From: Takakia lepidozioides
Taxonomy: Eukaryota > Streptophyta > Takakiopsida > Takakiales > Takakiaceae
Length of the DNA stretch: 64,000 nucleotides
Assembly: GCA_030704615.1 (NCBI GenBank)
Contig: CM060733.1
Coordinates: forward strand, 32,798,001-32,862,000
Direction: 5' to 3'
A program made the translations under genes and the position numbers. The notes under the pieces were generated by a model, which did not search any database, was not told where the DNA came from, and was given only the letters and a program-made list of their open reading frames with translations. Positions 21,085-32,520 of the stretch are shown here, piece after piece (the first letter of the stretch is position 1; each line of letters begins with the position of its first letter).

Positions 21085-22640
21085 TGAGAGTCACCTAATG
21101 GCGTTTATTTCAGCATCAGCATCATCCACAATGAAGCATTGGGTCGCCAGTTGGGCATAATGCGTGGAGTGAGTCACGCAACGCTGTCGTCCACCGCACC
21201 AGGTCTGTTGTCCGATTCCTTGTGGATATGATGTACGCAACTGATATACCGTTGAGCCACTCGTCAAAAACCATCAACGTGTACAGTGAGAACTGTTCAC
21301 ATGCCGAATGTCAGTTAATACCAAGTTGGTTCCAACGTGCAAACACGTAGAAGTTGTGCATGCGAAGAAAAATAGTAAGCGTGATAAACAGTACCTTGTG
21401 ATGATTTGTCTCGAATGTTGCATCGCATGCAACGATACGAGCATGTCCCAATTGAAGCATTCTCTGCTTCTGCCAGTGAGTCTGTATGCCAATAGTGAAT
21501 GTTAAATCTCCATCGGAATGCCCGAAGGCAGGTGCCAATGTCTCCTCTTGATAGAAGAAGACTGACTTAGGGTTTTGGTCTTTCCACATGCGGACACTGT
21601 CGGCATCGTTGGCATGCTTTAATTTGAACGTTTACCACGCCCCTTTCTCAGCCAGGTTGCGGAGATCTTGCTCCAAGAGGAAATCATCACGTGTCCATGC
21701 TTTGCCCAAACCAGTGTTGTTCATGACGTGCTCTTTGTGTTCCATCATGATTTGGGCGACCCTGAGGCCTCGGCACAAACACTCAACAACCCACGCTTTC
21801 AATTCTTTGCTAATGTGGGGTGCGTAGGCCACTCGGGTGTTCCTGAACTTGGCGGTCTTCCCATGCGAGGGTTTCCCCGCGGCATCCACATGCTCCATGT
21901 CGTTGTAGTATGTGAGGACACAAATGTCCGGGGCAAGATAGGATTGCTGGACCTTGAAAGAACACAGGCACCCACGCTTGTACGACTCTCCATACTCCGA
22001 CTTCTTCCTCCTGGGGCCTTTATGCGGGTGTTGTGTGCCAACACCATCCGGTCCTCCACGCTTCTGTTTTGGATCTTGGACAGTTGTATTGATCGTGCGC
22101 TTGACGTTGGGTCCGTAGCAACATTGATAATTGTACATGAAATTCAGAATGTAAACCTATGGACTTATGGAAGTCACAATGGGTGACAAATAGAAATGAC
22201 AACAGCAACGCAGTGACAGAAGGAAATGATTATGAGGATAGTGCACACATTCTAGTACTCAAGAATGTGTTCGCTCTCGGGGCTGTTCGCTCCCACGTCC
22301 ACTTTAGTGAGCACATTTACTCAAAACTGAGTGGGGCACTCCTCCAAACTCTCTTCTCCAAGGACAAAGTCCCCAACTCTATCCCAAGGTATAACTGCCT
22401 TTTTAACATTCATTTGCACTCCCATAAGCCCATTTTGCATTTCATTCCTCCAATGGAGATCCTTCTTGTTGAAGGGTCCTGGTTTTGGCGTTTGCAAACT
22501 CTGTCGAAGAGGGCGTATAAGCGGGCTCTCAAATTGCCGCTTGTCGTCGGCTTTTGCTCCTACGTCCATGCCGTGTACAGTGTAGAACACACGCTCCAGA
22601 ACCTGCAAGGAAAGCACCGCACGGACACGATGGAGAACGT
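21085..22640 (-). pseudogene. MULE A transposase, N-terminal half
   Basis: Minus strand: a divergent start (PWDRVGDFVLGEESLEECP, about 22350-22420), a basic/Cys-rich linker (SYKRGCLCSFKVQQS near 21960), then the transposase domain start LGHARIVACDATFETNHHK (about 21400-21460). After that come TLMVFDEWLNGISVAYIIS and FIVDDADAEINAIR (to about 21085). The DATF and VDDADAE blocks are typical of MULE DDE transposases. Stops at 21311 and near 21127 and several frameshifts make it a relic. Coding stops near 21085, and the C-terminal half resumes at 9062 on the same strand, so MULE B lies inside it. Confidence 0.72.
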
Positions 22641-22684
22641 GCACGGAGAAACCGGCAGAGATTAACAGTGGATTAGCAAAGATT

Positions 22685-23040
22685 AGATGCTGGCAGATGG
22701 AAGGCAGCAAAGATTAGCGGTGGCATGGCGCCCTAGATTGGAGGGCCAAGATGGGCTCTCGGACGGATGGCCCCGATCTGGCTTTGGCAGCGGATTGGAT
22801 AGCAGTCTGCTGGCGCATGGCAGACCTCCCCGGCAGACTTGCCGCAGCGGACCGACCATGCGACGGACCCCGGGCGCCGGTCCAGCCGCGGCTGGGTGCG
22901 GGGGCCACGACTGTTGCAGCCGCCGCGGCACAGGCGGGCGTGGGAGATTGCGCACAGCTGCGGGCGGGTGGGGGTGCGTCCCTCGTCTGGGCGCGCGGCC
23001 GTGCTGTTAGCTCGCACGCTTGCATTCAACTTGCTATTAT
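22685..23040. other. GC-rich non-coding block beside MULE A
   Basis: A sharply GC-rich stretch with overlapping open frames in several phases, none with a recognisable domain. The open frames reflect composition. It contains AGCAGTCTGCTGGC and GGCAGACTTGCCGCAGCGGAC, like the array at 20725-20905, so it may be the outer terminal region of MULE A. Confidence 0.4.
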
Positions 23041-23138
23041 TATAAAATGAGAGGCGAAAACTATTTTAGCCATGAAACGCCTAGAGAAAGAAATCGAGGA
23101 TATGCGTATTAGAGATACTCGTCATACCACAATTGATT

Positions 23139-23402
23139 CATAACCGATTTTTAGAGTAGAATCGCTGACGTGGCGTGTTTCTACTGGATTTGAGGAGGGG
23201 TGCTATATGTGGTATTCTACGACCTACTAGATTTTAACTACCTACCTACCTGCTAAGGGGATGAAAACTTCATATCACAGCTCCAAATGGATATAAAACG
23301 TGGTGGTAGGTACGTACAAGGGTAAACTGACTGGCTCGCTGCCCTAAAAACCGGTTATGTCCGGTAGCGCTCGAGAGGAGCCCTGCTACCGGATATAGCA
23401 GG
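23139..23402 (+). repeat. Small inverted-repeat element, copy I
   Basis: A 221-bp core (23139-23359) is bounded by 16-bp inverted arms, CATAACCGATTTTTAG and CTAAAAACCGGTTATG. A stem-forming CTGCTACCGGATATAGCAG follows. The whole unit recurs in reverse orientation at about 42160-42407 with roughly 90% identity in the core. No coding capacity. The superfamily is not identified and no target duplication is clear. Confidence 0.75.
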
Positions 23403-24958
23403 GAGCCAGGACCTACCTAGCCCTGTTAATTTCATAAATCTTATATTTGTTAAATGTTACCTTCTGTAAATGTTAATGTGTTAACCCTAACCCCTTCATA
23501 ACTGTTAATGTGTTAACCTTGTCTAAATGTTATTTTTTCCCTACTCCCGACTGTTAACATTTATCCAGGGCAGACTGGAGCACCCCAGACTCAATTCTTT
23601 GTAGCCAGGCTATTAATGCGCCCCCTCCCTCTCCCCGCTAGCACCCTTACGGTCATGACTCATCACTGAAATATTGCACCTCACGAGGTTATTTTTTTCA
23701 CGAAAATCCTCTCACTTGGGGCCTGATTTGTGAGCTGTCGCACCCAGGAAAAAAACAATTGTTGCGGATGGCTACGGTACAATTGTGTAGGCGTTAAATA
23801 AAATAATAATAAGCCGGTGTAAACGGAACATTCTAGAAAGTTCCAGTGCAGGCTGCTGTTCCCGCGTACGCGCTCAAGTAATTCGCGCGCAGGCAAACAC
23901 ACCAACGAGCACAGTGGAGCCTTCAACGGAACCCTGCGGCTCACCCCTATACCCTATACCTCTGGTGAGAGTGGCGAGAGAGGGCTGTCACGTGGCGGGA
24001 TTCCATTCATGGCTGAACCTGCCACGACGACAGTAATGAAGGCTGAATCCGTCCATATATAGCATATGGCTTGCACGGTTCCGTGCAAACGTTATGGGAT
24101 AATTGCAATACGTATGGCATTTTTAGGTAGGCCCAACTTGTCCCGATGGGCTGACGCCCAGTGCGGAGTGCCGCAACGGAGAGAGAGAGAGAGAGTCTCT
24201 TCTCTGTGGCTCGATCTCGTCTTTCAAAGCCATTTGTTGATCTCGGCACGAATGCTGCAGAGGAGCTTGTGTGGGGTGGGTGACGGTGGAGTGTTTGCTG
24301 TGTAAGGATGGGTTGTCATGGTCGGTTGCTTGAAAGATGCGGGAGTGAACTAGGGTTTCTGCTATGGAGGCAGGTGTGCAATGTGGGTGCGGATGAATGC
24401 GAGAGGACCAGATTTCAAGCGCAAGAGTACCAGGGAGGCGGGTGGGGTGGATAGGTACAAGATTCCAGGGTGGGTAGATGGTCAATTGGAGAAGCTGGAA
24501 GCAGCTAGGCGGGTTGCTAAAGCTAGCGCAGGTGGAGCTGGATTCGGGCGCTTCCCCCCTACTCTTTTGCGGAAGCAGACCTCAAGGACAATTTTCCATG
24601 TTAGTTGCATGGGTTTCCTTCAAAGTACTCTATCATATTTTTATGAGGGAAGTCTGTGAGCCACTGAGCTCCCAAGTAGCCGGGTTCTTCTCTTTCTTTA
24701 GACAAATGCAGCAGAGAAGTTGAATGCTGAAGGAGTCCAAAGAGGGGTAGCACAGTGGGGGGAGTTTCACCCGCATATTTTGATGTTGTCAGCTTTTGGC
24801 AGTGTGAAGTGGACACAGTTGGAAAGTCGGCTCTTTGTGGTTAATGCTTAGAAGGAGGTCACTATAATGAAGCTGCACCTAGTTGGTACATGTCGCGCTG
24901 TGATTTTTTATTCGTTTTGAGTAGCGGGGATTAGAGCTAAGAGTTTGAATCATGCAGG
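23403..24958 (+). other. Upstream region of the PPR gene
   Basis: No recognised gene. A (GA)n tract at about 24179-24194 and a pyrimidine/purine-rich leader are typical of plant 5' regions. A short open frame at 24381-24659 has no recognisable domain. TTAACCCTAACCCC near 23481 is a single telomere-like word in a TTAAC-rich stretch, not an array. Confidence 0.5.
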
Positions 24959-27484
24959 ATGGTAGGTTTGAATCAGGCACAGTCGTTTGGTTCAGGCACC
25001 TCGACTATGAACACTGCTTTTGAAAGAGGACCAAAAGGGGGAGTCAAGAAGAACTTTTTGGGCACTTGTGGCTATGTGAGGACTCTAAGGTCAGGACAAC
25101 TGAAAGAGGCGCCGCATGTTTTGAATCAAGGAGGAAATCCAGCGAACACCAACGCTAATTATGTCTGCCTGTTACAGGAATGTATCAAAATTAAAGGCCT
25201 TGCCGAGGGAAAGCAGGTGCACGCCCACATGATGCAAAGTGGATTGAAGCCAAACATCCCTCTACTCAACACCCTTGTCGACATGTACGCCAAGTGCGGT
25301 AGCGTGGTGGATGCACGCCTAGTGTTTGACAAGATGCCTGAACGAACAATGTTTACTTGGACTATAATGATGGCAGGATATGCAAAGCATGGGTGTGGTA
25401 GAGAGGGTTTCAAGATGTATCAGCAAATGAGACTGGAAGGGGTGGCGGCAGATAAGGTCACCTTCATTTGTGTTTTGAAGGTCTGTGCCAGCCTAGGAGT
25501 CCTGGAAGCAGGTAAAGAGGTCCATGCTGACATCATCAAAGCTGGAATTGCGCCAGACATCATTCTGGAGACTACCCTTGTTGACATGTATGCCAAATGC
25601 GGGAGTTTAAAGGACGCAAGGGAAGTATTCGATAAAATGGCTCATCGAAATGTGGTCTCATGGAATGCCATGATTTCAGCATATGCGCAGCATGGATGTG
25701 GTAAGGAGGCTTTACAGGTCTATGAGCAGATGATACTGGAAGGGCTGATGCCTGACAAGGTCACATTTGTTTGCATTCTCAATGCATGCGCCTGTCTGAC
25801 AACCCTGGAAAAGGGCAAAGGGGTCCATGCTGATATCATCAAATCTGGAATTGGCCCAGACCTCATTCTGGAGACTGCCCTCATCGACATGTATGCCAAA
25901 TGTGGGAACCTAAAACTTGCCAGACTAGTGTTTAACAATATGGGTCAAAGGAATGTGGTCACATGGAACACCATGATCGCAGGGTATGCTCAGCATGGAT
26001 GTGGCAGGGAGGCTTTTGAGACTTATGAGCAAATGATACGGGAAGGGATTAGCCCTGACAAGGTGACGTTGATTTGTGTTCTCAATGCATGTGCTAGCCT
26101 CACAGCCCTGGAAAAGGGCAATGAGGTCCATGCTGACATCATCAAATATGGAATTACTCCAGATATCATTCTGGAAACTGCCCTTGTCAACATGTATGCC
26201 AAATGCGGGAGCATGAAGGATGCGTGTCAAGTGCTCAACAATATGGCTGTACGGAATGTTGTCTCATGGAATGCAATGATTGCAGGATATGCTCAGCATG
26301 GCTGGAGTAGAGAGGCTTTTCAGATGTATGAGTCAATGATGTGGGATGGGGTGACACCCAATAAGGTCTCGTTCACTTGTGTTCTCAGTGCATGTGCAGG
26401 CCTGGTAGCCCTGGACAAGGGCAGAAAGGTCCATGGGGATATCGTCAAAGCTGGAATTGCTCCAGATATCATTCTGGAAAATACTCTTGTCGACATGTAT
26501 GGGAAATGCGGGAGCTTGAAGGATGCACGTCAAGTGTTTGACAATATGGCCCAACGGAATGTGGTCTCATGGAGTTCAATGATCGCGGGGTATGCCCAGC
26601 ATGGGTGTGGTTGGGAAGCCCTCCAACTCTTTGAACAAATGCAACAGGAAGGCTTGAAACCAAATGGTATCACCTTTGTATGTGTTCTCTCTGCATGTAC
26701 CCATGTGGGCTTGGTGGATGAAGGCTGTCACCACTTTGATTCCATGAGTCAGGACCATGGCATCACCCCTACTGCTGAGCATTTTGGCTGCATGGTGGAT
26801 CTTCTTGGCCGTGCAGGGCAATTGGATAAGGCAGAAGGCTTCATCGAGAAAATGCCATTTGAACCAGGTGCTGCTGTGTGGGGGGCATTGCTTGCTGCCT
26901 GCAGACTTCATGACGATATGGATCGAGCAGAACATGCTGCAAAATGCCTTCTCAAGTGCAATCCAGAAGATGCTGGATCTTATGTGCTCCTATCCAATAT
27001 GTACGCTGCTGCTGGGATGTGGGATGATCAAGCAAAGGTAAGAAAGATGATGGAGGATGTAGGTGTGAGAAAGGAGCCAGGACACAGCTGCATTGAGGTG
27101 GAGAACCAGGTGCATGCGTTCTGTGTAGATGACAAGTCACATCCACAAATTGAGAAAATACATGCTGAGCTGAGAAGATTGTCTTTGCATTTAAGGGAGG
27201 CTGGATATGTGCCGGACACACGCTTTGTGTTGCATGATGTGGAGGAGGAGAGAAAGGAAATTTCTCTTTGCCACCACAGCGAAAAACTAGCCATTTCCTT
27301 CGGGCTAGTGAGCACTTCCCCTGGGATGCCTCTCTACATCACCAAAAATCTTCGGGTTTGTGGTGACTGCCACACTGCCACCAAGTTCATCTCAAAGATT
27401 GCTGCACGAACAATTGTTGTACGGGATGCAAACCGCTTTCACCACTTCCAAGATGGGGTTTGTTCTTGTGGGGATTACTGGTGA
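24959..27484 (+). CDS. PPR protein, PLS class with E and DYW domains
   Basis: An intact intronless 841-codon frame. After about 60 residues of leader come PPR motifs in 101-residue P-L-S triplets. At least five consecutive triplets are nearly alike, each with a DMYAKCGS-type block and a GYAQHGCG-type block. E/E+ regions follow, then a complete DYW domain from about residue 708 ([14 protein letters not shown]) to the terminal GDYW. The deaminase-type zinc motif is present: HSE at about 773-775 and CGDCH at about 801-805. DYW proteins bind organellar transcripts and carry out C-to-U editing. The end is DYW, not the KP-type variant linked to U-to-C editing. The ATG at 24959 begins the open frame and precedes all PPR motifs. 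The RNA target and the organelle cannot be read from the sequence. Confidence 0.93.
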   Translation: MVGLNQAQSFGSGTSTMNTAFERGPKGGVKKNFLGTCGYVRTLRSGQLKEAPHVLNQGGNPANTNANYVCLLQECIKIKGLAEGKQVHAHMMQSGLKPNIPLLNTLVDMYAKCGSVVDARLVFDKMPERTMFTWTIMMAGYAKHGCGREGFKMYQQMRLEGVAADKVTFICVLKVCASLGVLEAGKEVHADIIKAGIAPDIILETTLVDMYAKCGSLKDAREVFDKMAHRNVVSWNAMISAYAQHGCGKEALQVYEQMILEGLMPDKVTFVCILNACACLTTLEKGKGVHADIIKSGIGPDLILETALIDMYAKCGNLKLARLVFNNMGQRNVVTWNTMIAGYAQHGCGREAFETYEQMIREGISPDKVTLICVLNACASLTALEKGNEVHADIIKYGITPDIILETALVNMYAKCGSMKDACQVLNNMAVRNVVSWNAMIAGYAQHGWSREAFQMYESMMWDGVTPNKVSFTCVLSACAGLVALDKGRKVHGDIVKAGIAPDIILENTLVDMYGKCGSLKDARQVFDNMAQRNVVSWSSMIAGYAQHGCGWEALQLFEQMQQEGLKPNGITFVCVLSACTHVGLVDEGCHHFDSMSQDHGITPTAEHFGCMVDLLGRAGQLDKAEGFIEKMPFEPGAAVWGALLAACRLHDDMDRAEHAAKCLLKCNPEDAGSYVLLSNMYAAAGMWDDQAKVRKMMEDVGVRKEPGHSCIEVENQVHAFCVDDKSHPQIEKIHAELRRLSLHLREAGYVPDTRFVLHDVEEERKEISLCHHSEKLAISFGLVSTSPGMPLYITKNLRVCGDCHTATKFISKIAARTIVVRDANRFHHFQDGVCSCGDYW

Positions 27485-28501
27485 AACTCCAGTCTGGATG
27501 GCAGAAAGTTATAGGGGGAGTTGAGACGAGAGAAGAATTCGACTCCAAGATAGGCTTAAAGTTAAGCGACAAGCAGCTCGTGGCACAACTGTGGTTGGCT
27601 TTATCCTGTCCAGGGGAGGCTTGAGAGAGAGGGACACACAGAGTCAGAGAGCGTGCTCGAACAAAGTCAGTGAAAGGAAGAGCTGCATATCAGCAGCTTG
27701 TGATGCAAGAATGATGAAATGGAGCAGGTTTGAGGTTATCTGACCCTAGCTCCAAAAGCATCTGAGCTACACTGGCACCAATAGTGGTGCAGTCACTGTC
27801 ACCAGCCAGGGCAAAGGTGGGGCCACTCCTTGGATTAAAAGGTAGAAATATGTTGGCGTCCTTTAGCATGCAAAGGAGAGAAGGAAAAGGCATAAACAGT
27901 TCGGTTTTCCTTCAGACCTATGTTTGATCCAATCTCAGATGTGCGAAGGTTGATATTTTTTAGTGTGCAGTTTACCTTCCACTCTCAAACTTCTACAACT
28001 CAAAATTTGGCATTGGTAGTAATTCATCCCAATACTGTTGAGTTCAATCTATTTGCAGCAGACTCGGCTGTAACTTTGGGAAATTTCATCAGCTAGGTTT
28101 GACAGTTAGACCTAAGGTGTTGAAGGGATTTGTAGAGGAACTCAGTGTATGGAGGGCTCACTCTGTTTTGGGGGGTGATGGCGGCACGTTTTGCAGTTGG
28201 CTGGGCTTCACTGCTTGCTCACCGAAGACCATTGCCTGTCCCTCATATTGCAGCGGTACTTCATTCTCCTCGTCAGCTTGTGCAATCCTTACTTTTGGAG
28301 ACATACTTCAATGAAGGAAGGGCAGAGAGAGGATGGTTTCCAGTGGGAAGCTAGTTAGAGAGAGAAAGAGGGAGAGAATTACTGTACATAGTCTGCAGGA
28401 ATCCCAAAGAGCTTAGAGAAAGAGGGATGGAGAAAGAGCCTTACTAGTTGTTTTGTATCTTACAGTTCCCTATACTTGCAAGTGCTGATGTTTATTGACA
28501 G
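27485..28501 (+). other. 3' flank of the PPR gene, no gene recognised
   Basis: Short open frames only (for example 28145-28354), none with a recognisable domain. The end of this stretch functions as, or resembles, an intron end (TTATTGACAG) just before the PII-like exon at 28502. Confidence 0.4.
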
Positions 28502-29340
28502 GCTCTCATCAAGATGGGCATTCGAGGTGTGACCATTGCAGGTGTGCAAGGATTTGGGGCCCAAGGTGGAAGGGCTAGTATTATAGCAGCCTTCATGCCG
28601 GCGGCTCTAGCGATTGACAAGCTGGTAGAGTGTCCATGCCTTAATCCAATTACGCTTTCTTTTCTTTTTCTATTTGTCATTTTTTGAAAGGCACTTGGTG
28701 GAAGAGGAGAATAGCTGCCAGCTACAAAAACCTACAGTAGCACAGACAACCACTGCAGGCCCCTTGACCTAGAAGGCTCACAAGAAAACACCAGGAAAGC
28801 TGACAGTAATAGAACCACAGAATTCCACTAACCTATTCACTGCAGGGAAACTATGCAAGCTGTAACTCAGGTAGAAACTGACGAACTAATAAAGAAGCAG
28901 TCTGTGGGCACCGACCTGCATCTAGTCATTGTACCGTTTTTGATCTGGATCTGGGAGTGACTGTACTTTGGTGAGGTTAGGTTGGAGGTGGAGAAAAGTG
29001 ATTTGAGCCTGTGGATCCCTGGGTCACATTTGTTTACTAAAAACTGGTTGTTACATTGATGTGGCCAATAGTCTACAGCACTTTTGCAATGTGAGAAAAG
29101 AACCACCTGTCAGGCAACTGTATTCAACTGTAGTCAAGCTAATCCAGCAGTGGATGTAAATAGCAGCCTCAGTTGAGTATCTCTGAAGGGCATGTGAACC
29201 TGGCCTTTGTCATCGTCTTCTTGCAGGTTCTGAGTTCTCTGAAGACAGACAACTTTATGGTCAAAGTTAAGCTGGAGGTTGTAGTCTCAGCTACTGAAAC
29301 TCCTACTTCACAACTCATGTCACATAAGATAGCAGTCTAA
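28502..29340 (+). pseudogene. GLB1: Plastid PII (GLB1-like) exon relics
   Basis: After an acceptor-like ACAG at 28498-28501 the frame reads ALIKMGIRGVTIAGVQGFGA, then QGG. This matches the plant PII stretch ending in GFGAQGG, as I recall the family. The homology then stops. A second acceptor (TTGCAG to 29226) is followed by GSEFSED and, one frame over, NFMVKVKLEVVV, the next PII exon. The frame break is a tandem duplication of AGAC (29243-29246 and 29247-29250). PII senses nitrogen/carbon status in plastids. The upstream exon (KVEAIVRPW-type) and the T-loop and C-terminal parts are not seen, so this is a fragment or relic and not a working gene. Confidence 0.6.
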
Positions 29341-31867
29341 TTTTTCCCTGAACCCTTTCCCTTTGAGAGCTTCCTGACAGCTACTTTCTGCTGTCATAGA
29401 AAGTAAGTTGTGGAGCTATAGCATGCCAAATTGCATTGAATTCGCATGTCATTCAAAAAATCGCCCAACAAAAGATAAGCAAGTAACCCACACTAGTAGG
29501 GATCTTGCTGTTAGAAAGAAACCCACTACAGGGTTTGTAAAAATATAAACCATGCACAGTCTGCCCCTCCAATTGCTTGCCTTGTCTTCTTCCAGGTTTC
29601 ACAGAACACGTCTGTACTCTACTCTCACATGAAATCTTGGGACCCAAGCAACAGTAAAGGCCAATGTTCATTTCGCTTTATCCATCCCTCTCTCTTATGA
29701 ACTGGAAAATTGCTATTGAACTTGCTTCAGGCCTGTGGAAGATGAACTTTTCAGTGTTTTCCACACCCCACTCACAGTTGCAATAAGAACCAACTGTATG
29801 TGCAAACCTATGGCAGTCACAGCTAGCATATATGACTCAACATCCTCTAATCCCCACGGTATTGCCATCTGGTTCGACCATGCTATTGGCACAATTATCT
29901 GAACATTAGCAACAAAGTTGTTAGCTGCTAAATTTGCTATATTTTGTTTTCGATTAGTGCCTTTTATTGGGCGCACAAAGGTGGACACTGGACACGGGAT
30001 TTCACAGCCCACAGTCTTGGCCTAAGTTCTATCCAGTACCATCCTCGTTGATGCCCTCCATACTCCATACCTCTGGAGAGGCGCTGCCGGTGCTGAGATG
30101 GATACATTCATTGAGCCTAAAATATTCCTCGAATTTCCGTGAAAATTCTGCAGCCAAACGAAATTTGGTGAAACTAACAATTTTGCGAAACTAACACATA
30201 AAGAACAAGTAGCCCCTATACCTGAACATGTTATCCCATAGGCATGGTTTTTTTCTCCATAACAGGCGTGAGAGTGGGCGGTGAGGCTTCACCTCAAATT
30301 TACGGTCTTTGCCCATGGATAATTTTGCACGGCGAAACCAGCTTGAGAAGAAATCACACCGAAGCTAACAAGATGAAAAGGTCACTTTTAAAGCCCCTCC
30401 CATTCCTTTTGGATGTGGGATCGTTGGGTGATGGGATTTCGTATATAAAGTTTCGACTCAAGCTATATCACTAAGGGTTTCTCAATGCAAAACCCACTGC
30501 TGCTTAGGTTTGCGCCATATCACATATCATTTCTCAATGCAGAATTCACCACCGCCGCGCTATAGGTTTAGGGTTTCTGGCTACACTATTGAAAGTTTTG
30601 CCTCGCTGAATTGGCGCAGATGTACCGTACAATTGCACCAGTCCTCTATACCCGCTTATGGTTTTACACCGTTTTGAAAACATGTAATTCCTATGACCGA
30701 GGTTAAAAAACATAAAACTCCCATGACCGTGGGTTGTGCTCACGTGAGCATGCTCACGCTCTGCTTACAGGATACCACCACCCGTTTGTTGCATGCGCTT
30801 TTGCTTTCTTAGTTCTCCTAGACTATGGTATCGATACATTGCCATTTAATTTGAGTAATAAGCCTCTGTCCCCTTTCTGTGAAAAAAAAAATCTCTATGT
30901 TGGAGGAAAGAGAGATGAATGCTCCCCCTCCTCAAGGGCCTGAATTGTGAATTGTGAGTCGCGGCTATGGCCGGTGGTAAGCCTTGGCCTTAGTCTGGGA
31001 TTCAAATACCTATCATCTGTTTATCTGCCTTCAGGCTAGGGCTTTGCCCCTGTAATGCCTCCATGGCTCAGAAAGGGGTTTTTTTCAGTGTTGGGAGGTT
31101 ATTATCTTCTGTAAGACCCGCTGGTTCCAGGTGTTGGCGGTGTGAGGTTGTGGACATACCCACCGGAGATCAATACTAGATTTATTTAGGATTTTACATA
31201 CCCAGGGGTCATCAATCAAGTCCATTATCAAATTATTAGACAACATATCAATAACAATCAAACATGGATGATAATCTACTGTTATCAACCCGGGGTCGGG
31301 GTTTAAAAAAAAATTCAACCATTTTTTAAGAGCGCCCTGTCCATGTTAAATTTATACAAACTTATCAAAGTGATGAGAAATATTAACTAATTAAATTAGT
31401 CACTAATTAATACTAATACTAATGTACTTATTTAGGTGGCTACACTTATAAAGTTAGTTGGTATTCCTAAGTACTTTAAGTAGTTTGTATTTTAAAGGTA
31501 TGGTGTGTAAATTTGGGCAATCTTTGACAATGTTTAAGTATTAGTATCACTTGCCGGATTAATATGTTTTTAAGGGGGTAGTAAACCCCTGAAATAACGG
31601 GGAAGGGTTTCAAAACTAAAATGCAACATTTAATGTGGACGGCATTGAGTTCAGGTGAAGAGTTAGAGCCTATACATATGAGATTCAACATCTGAAAAGC
31701 AACATGTCTAGCCACTTGATATTGATACGTGGGAAATCTAGTTTTTTTAAGCCATCATAAATATCAATATTAATATCAACAAAGCCTTATCCCAGGGTCC
31801 AGGTCCTCATATCCACATTGATACCTATGTTGATACCCTTTACGTACCCAATACCCTCCCAACATTG
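29341..31867. other. Non-coding, AT-rich interval
   Basis: No gene recognised. GCTCACGTGAGCATGCTCAC occurs at about 30737-30756, a palindromic word that recurs at 53.4-53.6 kb and 56.8 kb. 31320-31780 is very AT-rich with TAATACTAATACTAATG runs. Confidence 0.5.
30957..31087 (+). repeat. Possible tRNA-derived SINE
   Basis: TGGCCGGTGGTAAGCC resembles a pol III A box and GATTCAAATAC a B box, about 33 bp apart as in tRNA genes. A T run follows at 31079-31086. No tRNA cloverleaf could be drawn and no target duplication was found, so this is a weak call. Confidence 0.3.
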
Positions 31868-31875
31868 TTTATTAC

Positions 31876-32512
31876 CAGTGTTGGACTGGTATACCTGGTT
31901 TAACCTAGGTATGGAATATAGGTATGAATATATATATTGAAGAACATACCAGTCGGGTATGAAAGAACCAGTGTACCTATACTGGGGGAGTATGGCTTTA
32001 GGATTCCCCGCACACATACCATACCAGTCTGGGTATATGGAGGAATAGCATGGTCCGGATACCAGTATTGCGGTGAGTTGGAGGTAGGTATGAGTATATG
32101 TTAGTGCAGCTAGTTATACCCTGTACTACAATTTGGTTAATTCAAGGCTCCATGTTGCAATTTAGACTTCATTTGCTGCTACTTTGGGTTACCTTTGCCT
32201 AGTGTTTCACGGCTTGGATTAAAATTAGCTATGTGCTAAATGACATTTATTTCTATGTATGGTGAGCTGTAAAAATACCATACCAAGTGCTCATACCGTC
32301 CCCCCCCCCCCCCCCCCCGGTATCACTACAGAGAAAGGCCAATACTAGTACCATACTCATATACAACCCAAAGTACAACTACTCATACCAGATTCATACC
32401 CAAGTTGCCATACTATATAGATACCTATACCAGCCTGGTATGAAAAAAGGGTGGGACCCTTCATACCAGGACCAGTCTGGTATTAAAAAATGGACATACC
32501 AATCCAACACTG
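31876..32512. mobile_element. Non-autonomous hAT element with 8-bp target duplication
   Basis: Terminal inverted repeats CAGTGTTGGACTGGTAT (left) and CAGTGTTGGATTGGTAT (right, read inward) differ at one base. The element is flanked by perfect 8-bp direct repeats TTTATTAC at 31868-31875 and 32513-32520. CAGTG termini and an 8-bp duplication are diagnostic of hAT. The 637-bp interior has no transposase. It is packed with GGTATGA/CATACC words on both strands, probably subterminal binding repeats, and a run of 19 C at 32300-32318. Confidence 0.92.
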
Positions 32513-32520
32513 TTTATTAC

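Noticed and set aside
22687-23050. Several overlapping open frames on both strands
   Set aside because: They are a by-product of high GC content; no frame shows a domain or plausible start context.
23470-23530. Telomere-like repeats (TTAACCCTAACCCC)
   Set aside because: Only one such word, in a TTAAC-rich stretch without a regular 7-bp period.
24381-24659. Open frame upstream of the PPR gene
   Set aside because: No domain recognised and no splice arrangement that joins it sensibly to the PPR frame.
30957-31030. tRNA gene
   Set aside because: Box-like words are present but no acceptor stem or anticodon arm could be paired.
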